13,636 nucleotides of DNA from contig CAZKYS010000066.1 of assembly GCA_964557085.1 (NCBI GenBank), forward strand, positions 1-13,636, written 5' to 3'. The notes beneath the pieces were generated by a model that saw only the letters and a program-made list of their open reading frames with translations, did no database searches and was not told the origin of the DNA. This DNA comes from Pseudaquidulcibacter sp964557085. GTDB taxonomy: Bacteria; Pseudomonadota; Alphaproteobacteria; Caulobacterales; Aquidulcibacteraceae. The translations under genes were made by a program, and so were the position numbers. Of this stretch, positions 1 to 7,056 are shown piece after piece (within the stretch, counting starts at the first letter, position 1; every line of letters starts with the position of its first letter).

Positions 1-2
1 CA

Positions 3-1601
3 ATTGCACCAATTAATAAAAGTGCGGTGGAATTTGCAAAATCATTGGTAAAAATTGATGGGAAAATAGACCGCAAATTATTTGATAAATATCAACATCA
101 ATTACATGGCCTTTCTTGGTATGAGACCTATATTGCAACACTGACACAAACAGCAAAATGGGCACAAAAATTAAATGAAGAAGGCAAATTTACCCAAATC
201 GAAGCCAATTTGTGCGTAATATTATTCGCCGAATATCTTGCCGACCTAAAAGGCGGCATTGCGATGACAACCAATGAAAAAATTCGCCCACATGAATTGG
301 GAGTTGAAGATTTGGTTCTTGCGGCGCTTAATAATGAAGTCTGCAAAAAAATTATTGCACTTTATAATCAAGATTTAAAAACCCAAACCGCGCAATTAAT
401 TAAAAATGCACATGGTCATGCCACGATTGAAAATACCGGCCTTGATGAAACCTTGGATATGGTGCGCGATACTTTTTATTCTTTTGCGCAAGATAAGGTA
501 ACGCCTTTTGCCCATGAATGGCATTTAAAAGATGAATTAATCCCAATCGAAATTGTGCAAGAGCTTGCAGATTTGGGGGTTTTTGGCCTTACACTTGAAG
601 AAGAATATGGTGGCTCTGGCCTTGGCAAACAGGCAATGTGTGTGGTTTCTGAAGAATTATCGCGCGGCTATATTGGTGTCGGTTCTTTGGGCACGCGCTC
701 TGAAATTGCTGCTGAATTGATTATCAATGGCGGCACCGAAGAGCAAAAACAAAAATGGCTTCCAAAACTTGCATCGGGCGAAATTTTGCCAACTGCAGTT
801 TTTACTGAACCAAATACAGGTTCGGATCTTGGTTCATTACAAACACGTGGTTTGCTTGAGGGTGATGAATATATTGTTACGGGCAATAAAACATGGATTA
901 CCCATGCTGCACGCGCCGATTTAATGACGCTTTTGGTGCGCACAAACCCTGATACCAAAGATTTCCGTGGTCTTTCGATGTTATTGGCGGAAAAACAACG
1001 CGGCACAGATGAAAACCCATTCCCAACCGACGGCATGACCGGCGGGGAGATTGAGGTTCTTGGCTATCGCGGAATGAAAGAATATGAATTGGGCTTTGAT
1101 GGCTTCAAAGTTCCCAAAGAAAACCTTCTTGGCGGTGTTGAGGGTATGGGCTTTAAACACCTTATGGCAACATTTGAATCGGCGCGAATTCAAACTGCGG
1201 CACGTGCAATTGGGGTTGCCCAATGCGCCCTTGATTTGGGTTTAAAATATGCACTTGAACGTAAACAATTTGGTGATTTGATTTTTGAATTCCCGCGCGT
1301 TCATAATAAATTGGTTTCTATGGCTGCTGAATTGGTTGGAACGCGCCAATTAACTTATTTTGCCGCCCTTGAAAAAGACACTGGTGTTCGTTGTGACCTA
1401 GAGGCGGGAATGGCAAAATTACTTGCCGCGCGCGTTGCATGGTCAAGCGCCGACAATGCTCTTCAGATACATGGCGGCAACGGCTTTGCACTTGAATATC
1501 CAATAAGCCGCGTATTGTGCGACGCCCGCATCTTAAACATCTTCGAAGGTGCAGGCGAAATCCAAGCTCAAGTAATCGCAAGAAGGTTGCTAGAGGAATA
1601 A
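3..1601 (+). CDS. mcd: (2S)-methylsuccinyl-CoA dehydrogenase, 5'-truncated by window edge
   Basis: This is an FAD flavoenzyme of the acyl-CoA dehydrogenase family. It most likely oxidises (2S)-methylsuccinyl-CoA to mesaconyl-CoA in the ethylmalonyl-CoA pathway for acetyl-CoA assimilation. The frame is open to the left edge, so the first few dozen residues are missing; the GTG at 27 is probably not the true start. Counting from that GTG, about 150 residues of N-terminal extension (HGLSWYETYI, GGIAMTTNEKIRP) precede the dehydrogenase core. This extension, and the GYIGVGSLGTRSEIAAELI segment, are what I recall of Mcd rather than of short-chain dehydrogenases. The core shows the family signature FTEPNTGSDLGS (258-269), QIHGGNG (480-486) and IFEGAGEIQ with the expected catalytic glutamate near 507. 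The gene leads into a small membrane protein and a cobalamin adenosyltransferase, which fits the B12-dependent pathway. Family is certain; substrate is inferred from the extension and the context. Confidence 0.85.
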   Translation: MAPINKSAVEFAKSLVKIDGKIDRKLFDKYQHQLHGLSWYETYIATLTQTAKWAQKLNEEGKFTQIEANLCVILFAEYLADLKGGIAMTTNEKIRPHELGVEDLVLAALNNEVCKKIIALYNQDLKTQTAQLIKNAHGHATIENTGLDETLDMVRDTFYSFAQDKVTPFAHEWHLKDELIPIEIVQELADLGVFGLTLEEEYGGSGLGKQAMCVVSEELSRGYIGVGSLGTRSEIAAELIINGGTEEQKQKWLPKLASGEILPTAVFTEPNTGSDLGSLQTRGLLEGDEYIVTGNKTWITHAARADLMTLLVRTNPDTKDFRGLSMLLAEKQRGTDENPFPTDGMTGGEIEVLGYRGMKEYELGFDGFKVPKENLLGGVEGMGFKHLMATFESARIQTAARAIGVAQCALDLGLKYALERKQFGDLIFEFPRVHNKLVSMAAELVGTRQLTYFAALEKDTGVRCDLEAGMAKLLAARVAWSSADNALQIHGGNGFALEYPISRVLCDARILNIFEGAGEIQAQVIARRLLEE

Positions 1602-1621
1602 TAGTCCGCTACATTCTATAT

Positions 1622-1831
1622 ATGAATCTTACAAATATAAATTGGGCGATTTTTATTGCTGTTGCGATTGTTGTTATCGTGCTTGTGGTTGGCGTGGTTA
1701 ATTTGGCTTTTTCGGGCGATAAGGCCAAGTCAAGATCTAATCAATTGATGCGTCTTAGGGTGATTGCGCAATTTGTTGCGGTGGTTTTAATCATGGTTGG
1801 GTTTTGGTTTAAGACTCATAAAGGTGGCTAA
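1622..1831 (+). CDS. Twin-transmembrane, HIG1-domain-like small protein
   Basis: This is a 69-residue inner-membrane protein with two predicted membrane spans (about residues 8-29 and 47-63). They are joined by a charged loop containing NQLMRLRVIAQ, which resembles the R-x-R-x3-Q core of HIG1 (hypoxia-induced gene) domains. Bacterial members are often called twin transmembrane proteins and, in alphaproteobacteria, are often found just before a PduO-type adenosyltransferase gene, as here. I chose the ATG at 1622 rather than an upstream in-frame start, because the upstream residues are basic, overlap the end of mcd and do not look like membrane protein. The gene begins 20 bases after mcd and its TAA stop touches the ATG of the next gene, so one transcript is likely. 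The biochemical role is unknown; mitochondrial HIG1 proteins act on respiratory complexes, but that role is not shown here. Confidence 0.85.
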   Translation: MNLTNINWAIFIAVAIVVIVLVVGVVNLAFSGDKAKSRSNQLMRLRVIAQFVAVVLIMVGFWFKTHKGG

Positions 1832-2401
1832 ATGGTCGTCATAAACAAAATCTACACAAAAACGGGTGATGGTGGGAAAACGCGCCTTGCCACTGGCGAG
1901 GAAGTTTCAAAAACTAATATCCGCCTTGAGGCTTACGGCACGATTGATGAATTAAATTCATTTATTGGCGTTGCGCGCCTTAATTGTGATGATTTTCTTA
2001 TAGGCGAAATTTTGGCGCGAATTCAAAATGATTTGTTTGATTTGGGCGCTGATTTGGCAACACCTGATAAACCCGATTTGGGATGGGAACCTTTGCGGGT
2101 TATTGAAACCCAAGTTTTGCGCCTTGAAAAAGAAATTGATCAAATAAATGAAAATATCGCACCACTTGATAGTTTTATTTTGCCGTTCGGAAGCGCGCTT
2201 GCAACACATCTTCATGTTTGCCGAACAATTGCGCGCCGCGCCGAACGTATTATGGCGCATATGATTGAAAATGAAATTGCAATTTCTAATGCTTCATTCA
2301 AATATGTAAACCGATTATCTGATTTGTTTTTTGTTTTGGCGCGCCGTGCAAATGACAATGGCAAAAATGATGTGAAATGGGTTCCCGCCGCAACAAGATA
2401 A
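1832..2401 (+). CDS. PduO-type cob(I)yrinic acid a,c-diamide / cob(I)alamin adenosyltransferase
   Basis: This enzyme transfers the 5'-deoxyadenosyl group of ATP to reduced corrinoid, making adenosylcobalamin. The 189-residue protein has the usual length for the PduO/MMAB family. The N-terminal ATP-binding stretch IYTKTGDGGKTRLATGEEV (about 7-25) is present, followed by LEAYGTIDELNSFIG, the helical motif CRTIARRAERIM (130-141) and YVNRLSDLFFVLARRAN near the C-terminus. A Shine-Dalgarno AAAGG lies about 7 bases before the ATG. That ATG starts directly after the stop of the twin-span gene, which suggests translational coupling. With mcd in the same unit, the likely customers are ethylmalonyl-CoA mutase and methylmalonyl-CoA mutase. 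The stop lies one base from the stop of tsaD on the opposite strand. Function is secure from family motifs; the pathway link is inference. Confidence 0.93.
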   Translation: MVVINKIYTKTGDGGKTRLATGEEVSKTNIRLEAYGTIDELNSFIGVARLNCDDFLIGEILARIQNDLFDLGADLATPDKPDLGWEPLRVIETQVLRLEKEIDQINENIAPLDSFILPFGSALATHLHVCRTIARRAERIMAHMIENEIAISNASFKYVNRLSDLFFVLARRANDNGKNDVKWVPAATR

Positions 2402-2402
2402 T

Positions 2403-3491
2403 TTAGGATTTCGCGCCCTTTTTGCCCCAACCGTTTTTAAGAGAAATGGGTTCCGAATTTTGGTCAAGTGGCCATCTTGGGCGCGGGGCAATATCAATTG
2501 GCGCAATATCGCCGATTTTTAGTTTTTCCAAACCAACAAGGGCAATCATTGCGCCATTATCGCCGCAAAAACGCATTTCAGGGGCAAAAAATTGCCATGA
2601 ATTTTTATTACAAAAATCAATAAGTTTTTCACGAATATATTGATTGGCCGCAACACCACCCGCCAAAACAAGGCGGCAGTTTTCACCCTCAAGGTTCGAA
2701 ATTGCAAATGCATTTGTAAGGCGATTTATCAAAACCTTTGTGATTGTATTTTGGAATGATGCGCAAATATCATTTACATCTTGGGCGTTTAATTTTTCGC
2801 CATTTTCGCAAAGCTTTTCAACCAAGCGCAAAACCGCAGTTTTCAAGCCTGCAAATGAAAAATCACACCCCTCGCGCCCAATCAATGGTCTTGGAAGTTC
2901 AAAACGTTTTTCATCGCCCAATTTTGCCGCCGCCTCAACTAATGGCCCACCAGGGTAACCAAGCCCAAGTATTTTGGCGACTTTGTCAAAACATTCACCC
3001 AATGCATCGTCAATAGTTGTGCCAAGGCGTTGATATTGCCCGACACCGGAAACCTTCAAAATCTGACAATGCCCACCCGAAACTAATAGCAATAGGTAGG
3101 GAAAATCAACTTGTTCTGATAAACGCGGCGAAAGCGCATGACCTTCAAGGTGGTTGACCGCCAAAAGTGGCAATCCTGTACCAACACAAAGCGCCTTGGC
3201 ACTCAAAAGCCCAACCATAACCCCACCAATTAAACCGGGGCCCGAGGTTGCGGCAATACCATCAATTTCATCAAGTGAAACGCCCGCTTGTGACAATGCT
3301 TCATTGATTACAATATCGATTTTTTCAACATGCGAACGTGCCGCAATTTCGGGAACAACGCCGCCATAGGGTGTATGCTCTTTAATCTGGCTTGCAATAA
3401 TATTGGAAAGAACATCAATGCGACCATTATCATCGGCAATCACGCTTGCCGCTGTTTCATCGCATGAAGATTCAATTCCAAGGATTTTCAA
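2403..3491 (-). CDS. tsaD: tRNA N6-threonylcarbamoyladenosine transferase TsaD
   Basis: TsaD is the catalytic subunit that, with TsaB and TsaE, moves the threonylcarbamoyl group onto A37 of tRNAs reading ANN codons (t6A). The 362-residue protein starts with the family N-terminus MKILGIESSCDETAAS. It has the metal-binding HLEGH (H114, H118), the nucleotide-binding LLLLVSGGHCQILK (about 134-147), DDALGECFDKVAK and the late LVLAGGVAAN glycine-rich motif. The start codon is TTG. It is supported because the conserved N-terminus begins exactly there and because it abuts the TAA stop of the upstream gene. The best ribosome-binding candidate is a purine-rich GGGCGG about 10-12 bases upstream, so initiation may depend on coupling. 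It is the last gene of the zapE cluster and ends tail to tail against the adenosyltransferase gene. TsaB and TsaE are not in the window. Confidence 0.97.
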   Translation of the reverse strand: MKILGIESSCDETAASVIADDNGRIDVLSNIIASQIKEHTPYGGVVPEIAARSHVEKIDIVINEALSQAGVSLDEIDGIAATSGPGLIGGVMVGLLSAKALCVGTGLPLLAVNHLEGHALSPRLSEQVDFPYLLLLVSGGHCQILKVSGVGQYQRLGTTIDDALGECFDKVAKILGLGYPGGPLVEAAAKLGDEKRFELPRPLIGREGCDFSFAGLKTAVLRLVEKLCENGEKLNAQDVNDICASFQNTITKVLINRLTNAFAISNLEGENCRLVLAGGVAANQYIREKLIDFCNKNSWQFFAPEMRFCGDNGAMIALVGLEKLKIGDIAPIDIAPRPRWPLDQNSEPISLKNGWGKKGAKS

Positions 3492-3902
3492 TTATAAATA
3501 CCGCCCAATAAGACCCGATAAATCATAGCCTGCATTTTGGGTAATTGCCATAATCTCTTGTGGGTTTGCGCCTTTTTCCAATTGCGCCATTGCCCATAAA
3601 GTTATGCAGCGTGTACCACTTCGGCAATAAGCAAAAGTTTTACCGCCATTTTGCACTATTTCATCAAAAATCGCCGCATTTTCAGGGGTAAGTGTCATTG
3701 GATTTATTGGTTGATGGGTAATTTTTATACCCAATTCATTTGCACGGCTTTCAATATCGGCAAAATCGGTTTGATCCAAACTTTCACCATCAGGGCGATT
3801 GCAGATAATTTGTTCAAAACCATCGGCTTTAATTGCCGCAATCATTTCAATGTCAATTTGTGGTGAAACACTAAGGTTTTGGGTTACTTTTGTACCAATC
3901 AT
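3492..3902 (-). CDS. TIGR01244 / DUF442 family sulfurtransferase-like protein
   Basis: This is a small cytoplasmic protein of 136 residues. It belongs to the DUF442 (beta-lactamase-hydrolase-like, Blh) family, which shares the fold of cysteine phosphatases. The opening KVTQNLSVSPQI and the active loop AYCRSGTRC are characteristic. The putative nucleophile is C93 and R98 closes a C-x4-R loop, the spacing of rhodaneses rather than the C-x5-R of phosphatases. A second cysteine, C99, follows the arginine directly. Relatives occur fused to ETHE1-type persulfide dioxygenases, so sulfane-sulfur chemistry is plausible, but the substrate is unknown. I prefer the ATG at 3902, with a weak GGA before it. 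A TTG at 3917 that overlaps the zapE stop would add five residues but has no ribosome-binding site. The stop touches the TTG start of tsaD. Confidence 0.88.
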   Translation of the reverse strand: MIGTKVTQNLSVSPQIDIEMIAAIKADGFEQIICNRPDGESLDQTDFADIESRANELGIKITHQPINPMTLTPENAAIFDEIVQNGGKTFAYCRSGTRCITLWAMAQLEKGANPQEIMAITQNAGYDLSGLIGRYL

Positions 3903-3913
3903 AATAAATCCAA

Positions 3914-5062
3914 TCAATTTGTGCCATGCGGCAGCGATAAATAATCATGTGAACGCATTTCATAAAGTCTTGAAGCAGTGCGCTCAAATTCAAAGCTTTG
4001 TGTGCCTTCTAAATATAATTGCGAAGCTTCAACCTCGGCGCTTATAATTAATTTGGTTTTATTCTCATAGAGGGCATCAATCAAATTGCGAAAACGTGTG
4101 GCTTCATTGGCTTTGTTTTTGTTTAATTGCGGGATGTTTTCAATAATTATTGTATTGAAAATTCTTGATATTTCTAAATAATCACGAACCCCCAATGGGC
4201 TTTGATTTGATGAATAATCACCGCAAAGCTCATTAAAATCAAACCATGCAACCCCAGCGGCAGTTTTTTTGATTTCAGTTGGACGACCTTCAACAATAAT
4301 TTTTTGGGGCAACGGATTTGCACCAAAAGTAAGCCTATCCCAAGCCCTTAATATAAAATCTTTGGCATCCTGATTTAAAGGGTAAAAATATGTTGGCTCT
4401 CGTTCAAGCCTTTCAAGCCTGTAATCACGCTCTGAATCAAGGGAATGAACATCTAATTCTTGTTCAAGCCGTGCCAAAAAAGGCAAAATAATTTGGCGGT
4501 TAAGGCCGTTTTGATATTGATCTTTGGGGTGGCGATTTGATGTTGCAACTATTACGCATTGATAAGACCATAATGCATCAAACAATCGCCCCAAAATCAT
4601 GGCATCGGCAATGTCGGTAATTTGAAATTCATCAAAACATAAAAGCCAAGTTTCATTGGCAATTTTTTTTGCAATTGGAGCAATTGGATCATCGCCGGCG
4701 CCCTTTACAAAATTTGGCTGATTTTTGCGTTCATCATTTGAAAGTTTGCGCCATTTATTTATTTCATCATGAACCATCGCCATAAATTCGTGAAAATGGA
4801 CACGCCTTTTTTGTTCTATTTTTGTGTGTTCATAAAATAAATCCATAAGCATGGATTTTCCACGCCCAACTTTGCCGTAAATAAAAAGCCCTTTTGGTGT
4901 TGGCTCTGGCCTTCCAAAAAGGAATTTGGGTTTGAACGGTTTGAAGTTTGCAATTCTTGTTTCAAGTAAGGATAGTATTTCTGCGGCCTGTGCCTGTGCC
5001 GCGTCAAATTCAATTAGACCTTCATTCGCTTTTGCGCGATATGCATCAATGAAGCGCCCCAT
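3914..5062 (-). CDS. zapE: Cell division protein ZapE (AFG1-like P-loop ATPase)
   Basis: ZapE is a peripheral ATPase of the AFG1/LACE1 family. In E. coli it associates with the Z-ring during constriction and matters most under low oxygen or high temperature. The 382-residue protein carries a Walker A motif, IYGKVGRGKSMLMDLFY (GKVGRGKS at 63-70), and a Walker B motif, LLCFDEFQITDIADAMILGRLFD (D144, E145). Downstream is IVATSNRHP, the sensor-like region, then ERDYRLERL and YFYPL, all usual in the family. I chose the ATG at 5062: it has GGAA about 8 bases upstream, and it overlaps the stop of a 33-residue open frame in a TAATG junction. A GTG at 5074 is possible but has no obvious binding site. 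It heads a minus-strand set ending with the sulfurtransferase-like gene and tsaD. Many alphaproteobacteria instead have malate dehydrogenase next to zapE. Confidence 0.95.
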   Translation of the reverse strand: MGRFIDAYRAKANEGLIEFDAAQAQAAEILSLLETRIANFKPFKPKFLFGRPEPTPKGLFIYGKVGRGKSMLMDLFYEHTKIEQKRRVHFHEFMAMVHDEINKWRKLSNDERKNQPNFVKGAGDDPIAPIAKKIANETWLLCFDEFQITDIADAMILGRLFDALWSYQCVIVATSNRHPKDQYQNGLNRQIILPFLARLEQELDVHSLDSERDYRLERLEREPTYFYPLNQDAKDFILRAWDRLTFGANPLPQKIIVEGRPTEIKKTAAGVAWFDFNELCGDYSSNQSPLGVRDYLEISRIFNTIIIENIPQLNKNKANEATRFRNLIDALYENKTKLIISAEVEASQLYLEGTQSFEFERTASRLYEMRSHDYLSLPHGTN

Positions 5063-5163
5063 TAATATTTCCACGCAATATAAATCGCGCCAATTATCGC
5101 GCCAAAGGCCATAATGACAACAAAATAGAATAATAAAGGATTTTTTATTTTTGCGTGTTCCAT
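5062..5163 (-). CDS. Putative 33-residue single-span membrane peptide upstream of zapE
   Basis: This short open frame reads MEHAKIKNPLLFY and then a hydrophobic run up to a short WKY tail. The hydrophobic part (about residues 9-30) includes AFGAIIGAIYIAW, with a GxxxG packing motif, and could span the membrane once with the short basic start inside. AAAGAG lies a few bases before its ATG. The TAA stop shares its last base with the ATG of zapE, in the coupling arrangement TAATG. This arrangement and the sensible amphipathic layout argue for translation, but I do not recognise a family. It could be a translated leader that controls zapE, a membrane anchor or partner for it, or a chance frame. 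A possible promoter placement (TTGACA at 5198-5193) would start the RNA almost at its ATG, making it leaderless. Confidence 0.5.
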   Translation of the reverse strand: MEHAKIKNPLLFYFVVIMAFGAIIGAIYIAWKY

Positions 5164-5328
5164 AAGGCTCTTTAAATTTTTTGAAAATGCACTGTCAATA
5201 ATAAAAGTCAAAAATTAAAATACTGTGATTTTGTGATTTATCACCCTTTTGGGTATTTTGCGTTTAATTTCTTGGATTAAAATGCGTGGATAAAGTGAAA
5301 CCTAATTAATTTAAACCCAAGAGATTTA
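5164..5328. promoter_or_regulatory. Divergent intergenic region between the zapE cluster and the acyltransferase gene
   Basis: This 165-bp AT-rich stretch must hold promoters for both directions. On the minus strand there are two -35-like hexamers, TTGACT (5211-5206) and TTGACA (5198-5193); TTTAAA (5176-5171) lies 16 bases after the second. A palindrome GTGAT-TT-ATCAC (5233-5244), preceded by a repeated TGTGATTT, could be an operator for a CRP/FNR-type regulator, though its spacing is not the classical one. For the plus-strand gene a good Shine-Dalgarno AAGAGA lies just before the ATG at 5329, but I see no convincing -10/-35 pair. CGTGGATAA at 5285-5293 is one base from a DnaA box on the opposite strand, possibly by chance. 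Confidence 0.45.
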
Positions 5329-6147
5329 ATGCCCCAAAAGCATATTATTGACACATTAATAGAAGAGCGTGCGCCAAAACTTGTTTCATCGGGCTTTTGG
5401 CCGATAATCCGCCCTGTAATGAATTTTATACTTGGATATAAAAAGGCCGTGAATATGGCTGATTATATTAAGGATAAAAATGGCGATGTTGCGCTTGATT
5501 TTGTAAGCCAATTACTTGATTTAAGATGTTATTTTGATGGATTTGAAAACCTTCCTGCTAATGGCTCTGTGATTGTAATTGCCAATCACCCAAGTGGTAT
5601 AGCAGATGGGGTTGCACTTTTTGATGTCTTAAAAAAATATAGGGGCGATTTAAAATTCTATGCAAATTCTGACGCTATGCGTATTTGCCCTAATTTTGAT
5701 GATGTTTTAATTCCTGTTGAGTGGAAGTATGAAAGGCGAACCCGTGAAAAAACCCGCCTAACGCTTTTACAAACCCAAGAAACGATTAAAGATGGCAATG
5801 TTTTGGGGATTTTTCCTGCGGGTCGTTTATCGCGTATTATTAATGGCAGGCTGCAGGACCCCGAATGGGCAAGTTCATGCGTTTCAATTGCAAAAAAATA
5901 CAATATCCCAATCTTGCCAGTTTCAATAAAAGGGCCAAATGCATTTTGGTTTCACTTTTTTGGCAAGTTTTCCCAAGAATTGCGCGATATTACGCTTTTC
6001 CATGAATTGCTAAATAAAAAGGGTAAACAATATTTTCTGCACGCAGGAAAATTAATTTATCCTTTCGAGCTTGATGATGATAATCAAAGCGCTATTCTAA
6101 AACTAAAGACGCAAATTGAGTCTCATTTTGCGGTTGTTCGCTATTAA
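5329..6147 (+). CDS. PlsC-like lysophospholipid / glycerolipid acyltransferase family protein
   Basis: This is a 272-residue acyltransferase of the PlsC-type (PF01553) superfamily. It probably acts at the inner face of the cytoplasmic membrane, moving an acyl chain to a lysolipid or similar acceptor. Block I is ANHPSGIADG (H87, D93), with five residues between His and Asp instead of the four of the standard H-x4-D. The same spacing occurs in hemolysin-like branches with HPLGGLDG. Block III is GIFPAGRLSR (161-169), matching the FPEGxRS substrate-binding motif with Ala in place of Glu. Block IV may be IPILPVSIKG. No strong N-terminal span is visible. The ATG at 5329 has AAGAGA upstream. Neighbours do not tell the substrate: phosphatidic acid synthesis, ornithine lipid and other lipid roles remain open. 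Confidence 0.85.
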   Translation: MPQKHIIDTLIEERAPKLVSSGFWPIIRPVMNFILGYKKAVNMADYIKDKNGDVALDFVSQLLDLRCYFDGFENLPANGSVIVIANHPSGIADGVALFDVLKKYRGDLKFYANSDAMRICPNFDDVLIPVEWKYERRTREKTRLTLLQTQETIKDGNVLGIFPAGRLSRIINGRLQDPEWASSCVSIAKKYNIPILPVSIKGPNAFWFHFFGKFSQELRDITLFHELLNKKGKQYFLHAGKLIYPFELDDDNQSAILKLKTQIESHFAVVRY

Positions 6148-6172
6148 CTTTTACACTAAGACACTTGAAACA

Positions 6173-6204
6173 TTGTTATAGATTCCATTAATTGGGTTTA
6201 TAAT
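6173..6204 (+). promoter_or_regulatory. Possible promoter for the TerC-family gene
   Basis: In the 77-bp gap before the TerC-family gene a perfect -10 hexamer TATAAT lies at 6199-6204. Upstream, TTGTTA (6173-6178, spacing 20) and TTATAG (6176-6181, spacing 17) are only weak -35 matches. The start codon follows about 20 bases after the -10, leaving a short leader with the AAAGGGG ribosome-binding site. The call rests mainly on the -10. Confidence 0.4.
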
Positions 6205-6224
6205 TAAGTTTAAAGGGGTCGAAA

Positions 6225-7034
6225 TTGGCGGATATTTTTCATTGGATGTTTACTGTTGAAGGTTGGGTTTCGCTTGCAACCCTTGCCACCCTTGAAATAG
6301 TGCTTGGCATTGATAATGTAATATTCGTTTCAATCGCGGCATCTTCTTTGCCCGAAGAGCAAAGGGCGCGTGCGCGTTCAATTGGCCTTTTCCTTGCAAT
6401 GTTTTTGCGGGTTGCACTTTTATCTATCCTTACATGGCTTGCAGGGCTTACCGACCCTTGGATTAATATTTTTGGTCATGGCTTTTCAAAGCGTGATTTG
6501 ATTTTAGCAGGTGGCGGCCTCTATCTTGTTTATAAAGCCAGTGCCGAAATCGGCGAAATGCTTGTTCCGCACAATAAATCTGAAACCGCCGCTATCCAAA
6601 AAGGTAAATCAATTTTGATTGCAGTGATTGCGCAAATTGCAATTGTTGATGTGGTTTTTGCAATTGATTCTATTATCACCGCCGTTGGAATGACCAATCA
6701 ATTGCCAATCATGATAACTGCGGTGGTTCTTGCGGTTTTTGTTATGATGTTTGCATCTGGCGTGGTTTCACACTTTATTGAGAAGAATCCATCAACAAAA
6801 ATGCTGGCTTTGGCCTTCTTGGTTTTTGTTGGGGGTATATTGATTGCCGATGGCCTTGGGTTCCATATTCCACGCTCTTATATATATGTTGTTGTAGTTT
6901 TTGCCATTGTATTGGAAGTTTTGAATATAATTGCAAAAAATGCCGCCGAAAAATCTGCGCTACAAAATATAAGTGGAACTATGGTTGATGACGGCGAAAT
7001 CATCGCTGAAAAAGAAAATGAGGATGAAATTTAA
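6225..7034 (+). CDS. TerC-family integral membrane protein (E. coli YgdQ-like)
   Basis: This is a 269-residue multi-span inner-membrane protein of the TerC family, whose members Alx, TerC and relatives have been linked to manganese efflux and tellurite resistance. Length and sequence resemble the short YgdQ-like branch with no CBS domains. Acidic residues inside membrane spans are visible in the paired motifs LEIVLGIDNVIF (E24, D30) and IVDVVFAIDSI (D142, D148), the expected metal-site positions. About seven hydrophobic segments are seen, with an acidic C-terminal tail. The start is TTG at 6225. I accept it because a strong AAAGGGG lies six bases upstream and the N-terminus MADIFHWMFTVEGWVSLATL matches the family; the next ATG (6246) would cut into this. 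No riboswitch is evident in the short leader. Ion specificity is not shown by the sequence. Confidence 0.92.
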   Translation: MADIFHWMFTVEGWVSLATLATLEIVLGIDNVIFVSIAASSLPEEQRARARSIGLFLAMFLRVALLSILTWLAGLTDPWINIFGHGFSKRDLILAGGGLYLVYKASAEIGEMLVPHNKSETAAIQKGKSILIAVIAQIAIVDVVFAIDSIITAVGMTNQLPIMITAVVLAVFVMMFASGVVSHFIEKNPSTKMLALAFLVFVGGILIADGLGFHIPRSYIYVVVVFAIVLEVLNIIAKNAAEKSALQNISGTMVDDGEIIAEKENEDEI

Positions 7035-7036
7035 GC

Positions 7037-7056
7037 CTATATACGAAAGTATATAG
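7037..7056 (+). terminator. Stem-loop just after the TerC-family stop
   Basis: A perfect 8-bp inverted repeat, CTATATAC and GTATATAG, with a GAAA tetraloop starts two bases after the stop codon. The stem is AT-rich and no T-run follows, so it is a poor intrinsic terminator. It may instead protect the 3' end of the transcript. Confidence 0.45.

Noticed and set aside
668..1036. A 122-codon minus-strand frame inside mcd, the longest frame opposite that gene
   Set aside because: It is opposite well-conserved dehydrogenase motifs and has no family features or ribosome-binding site.
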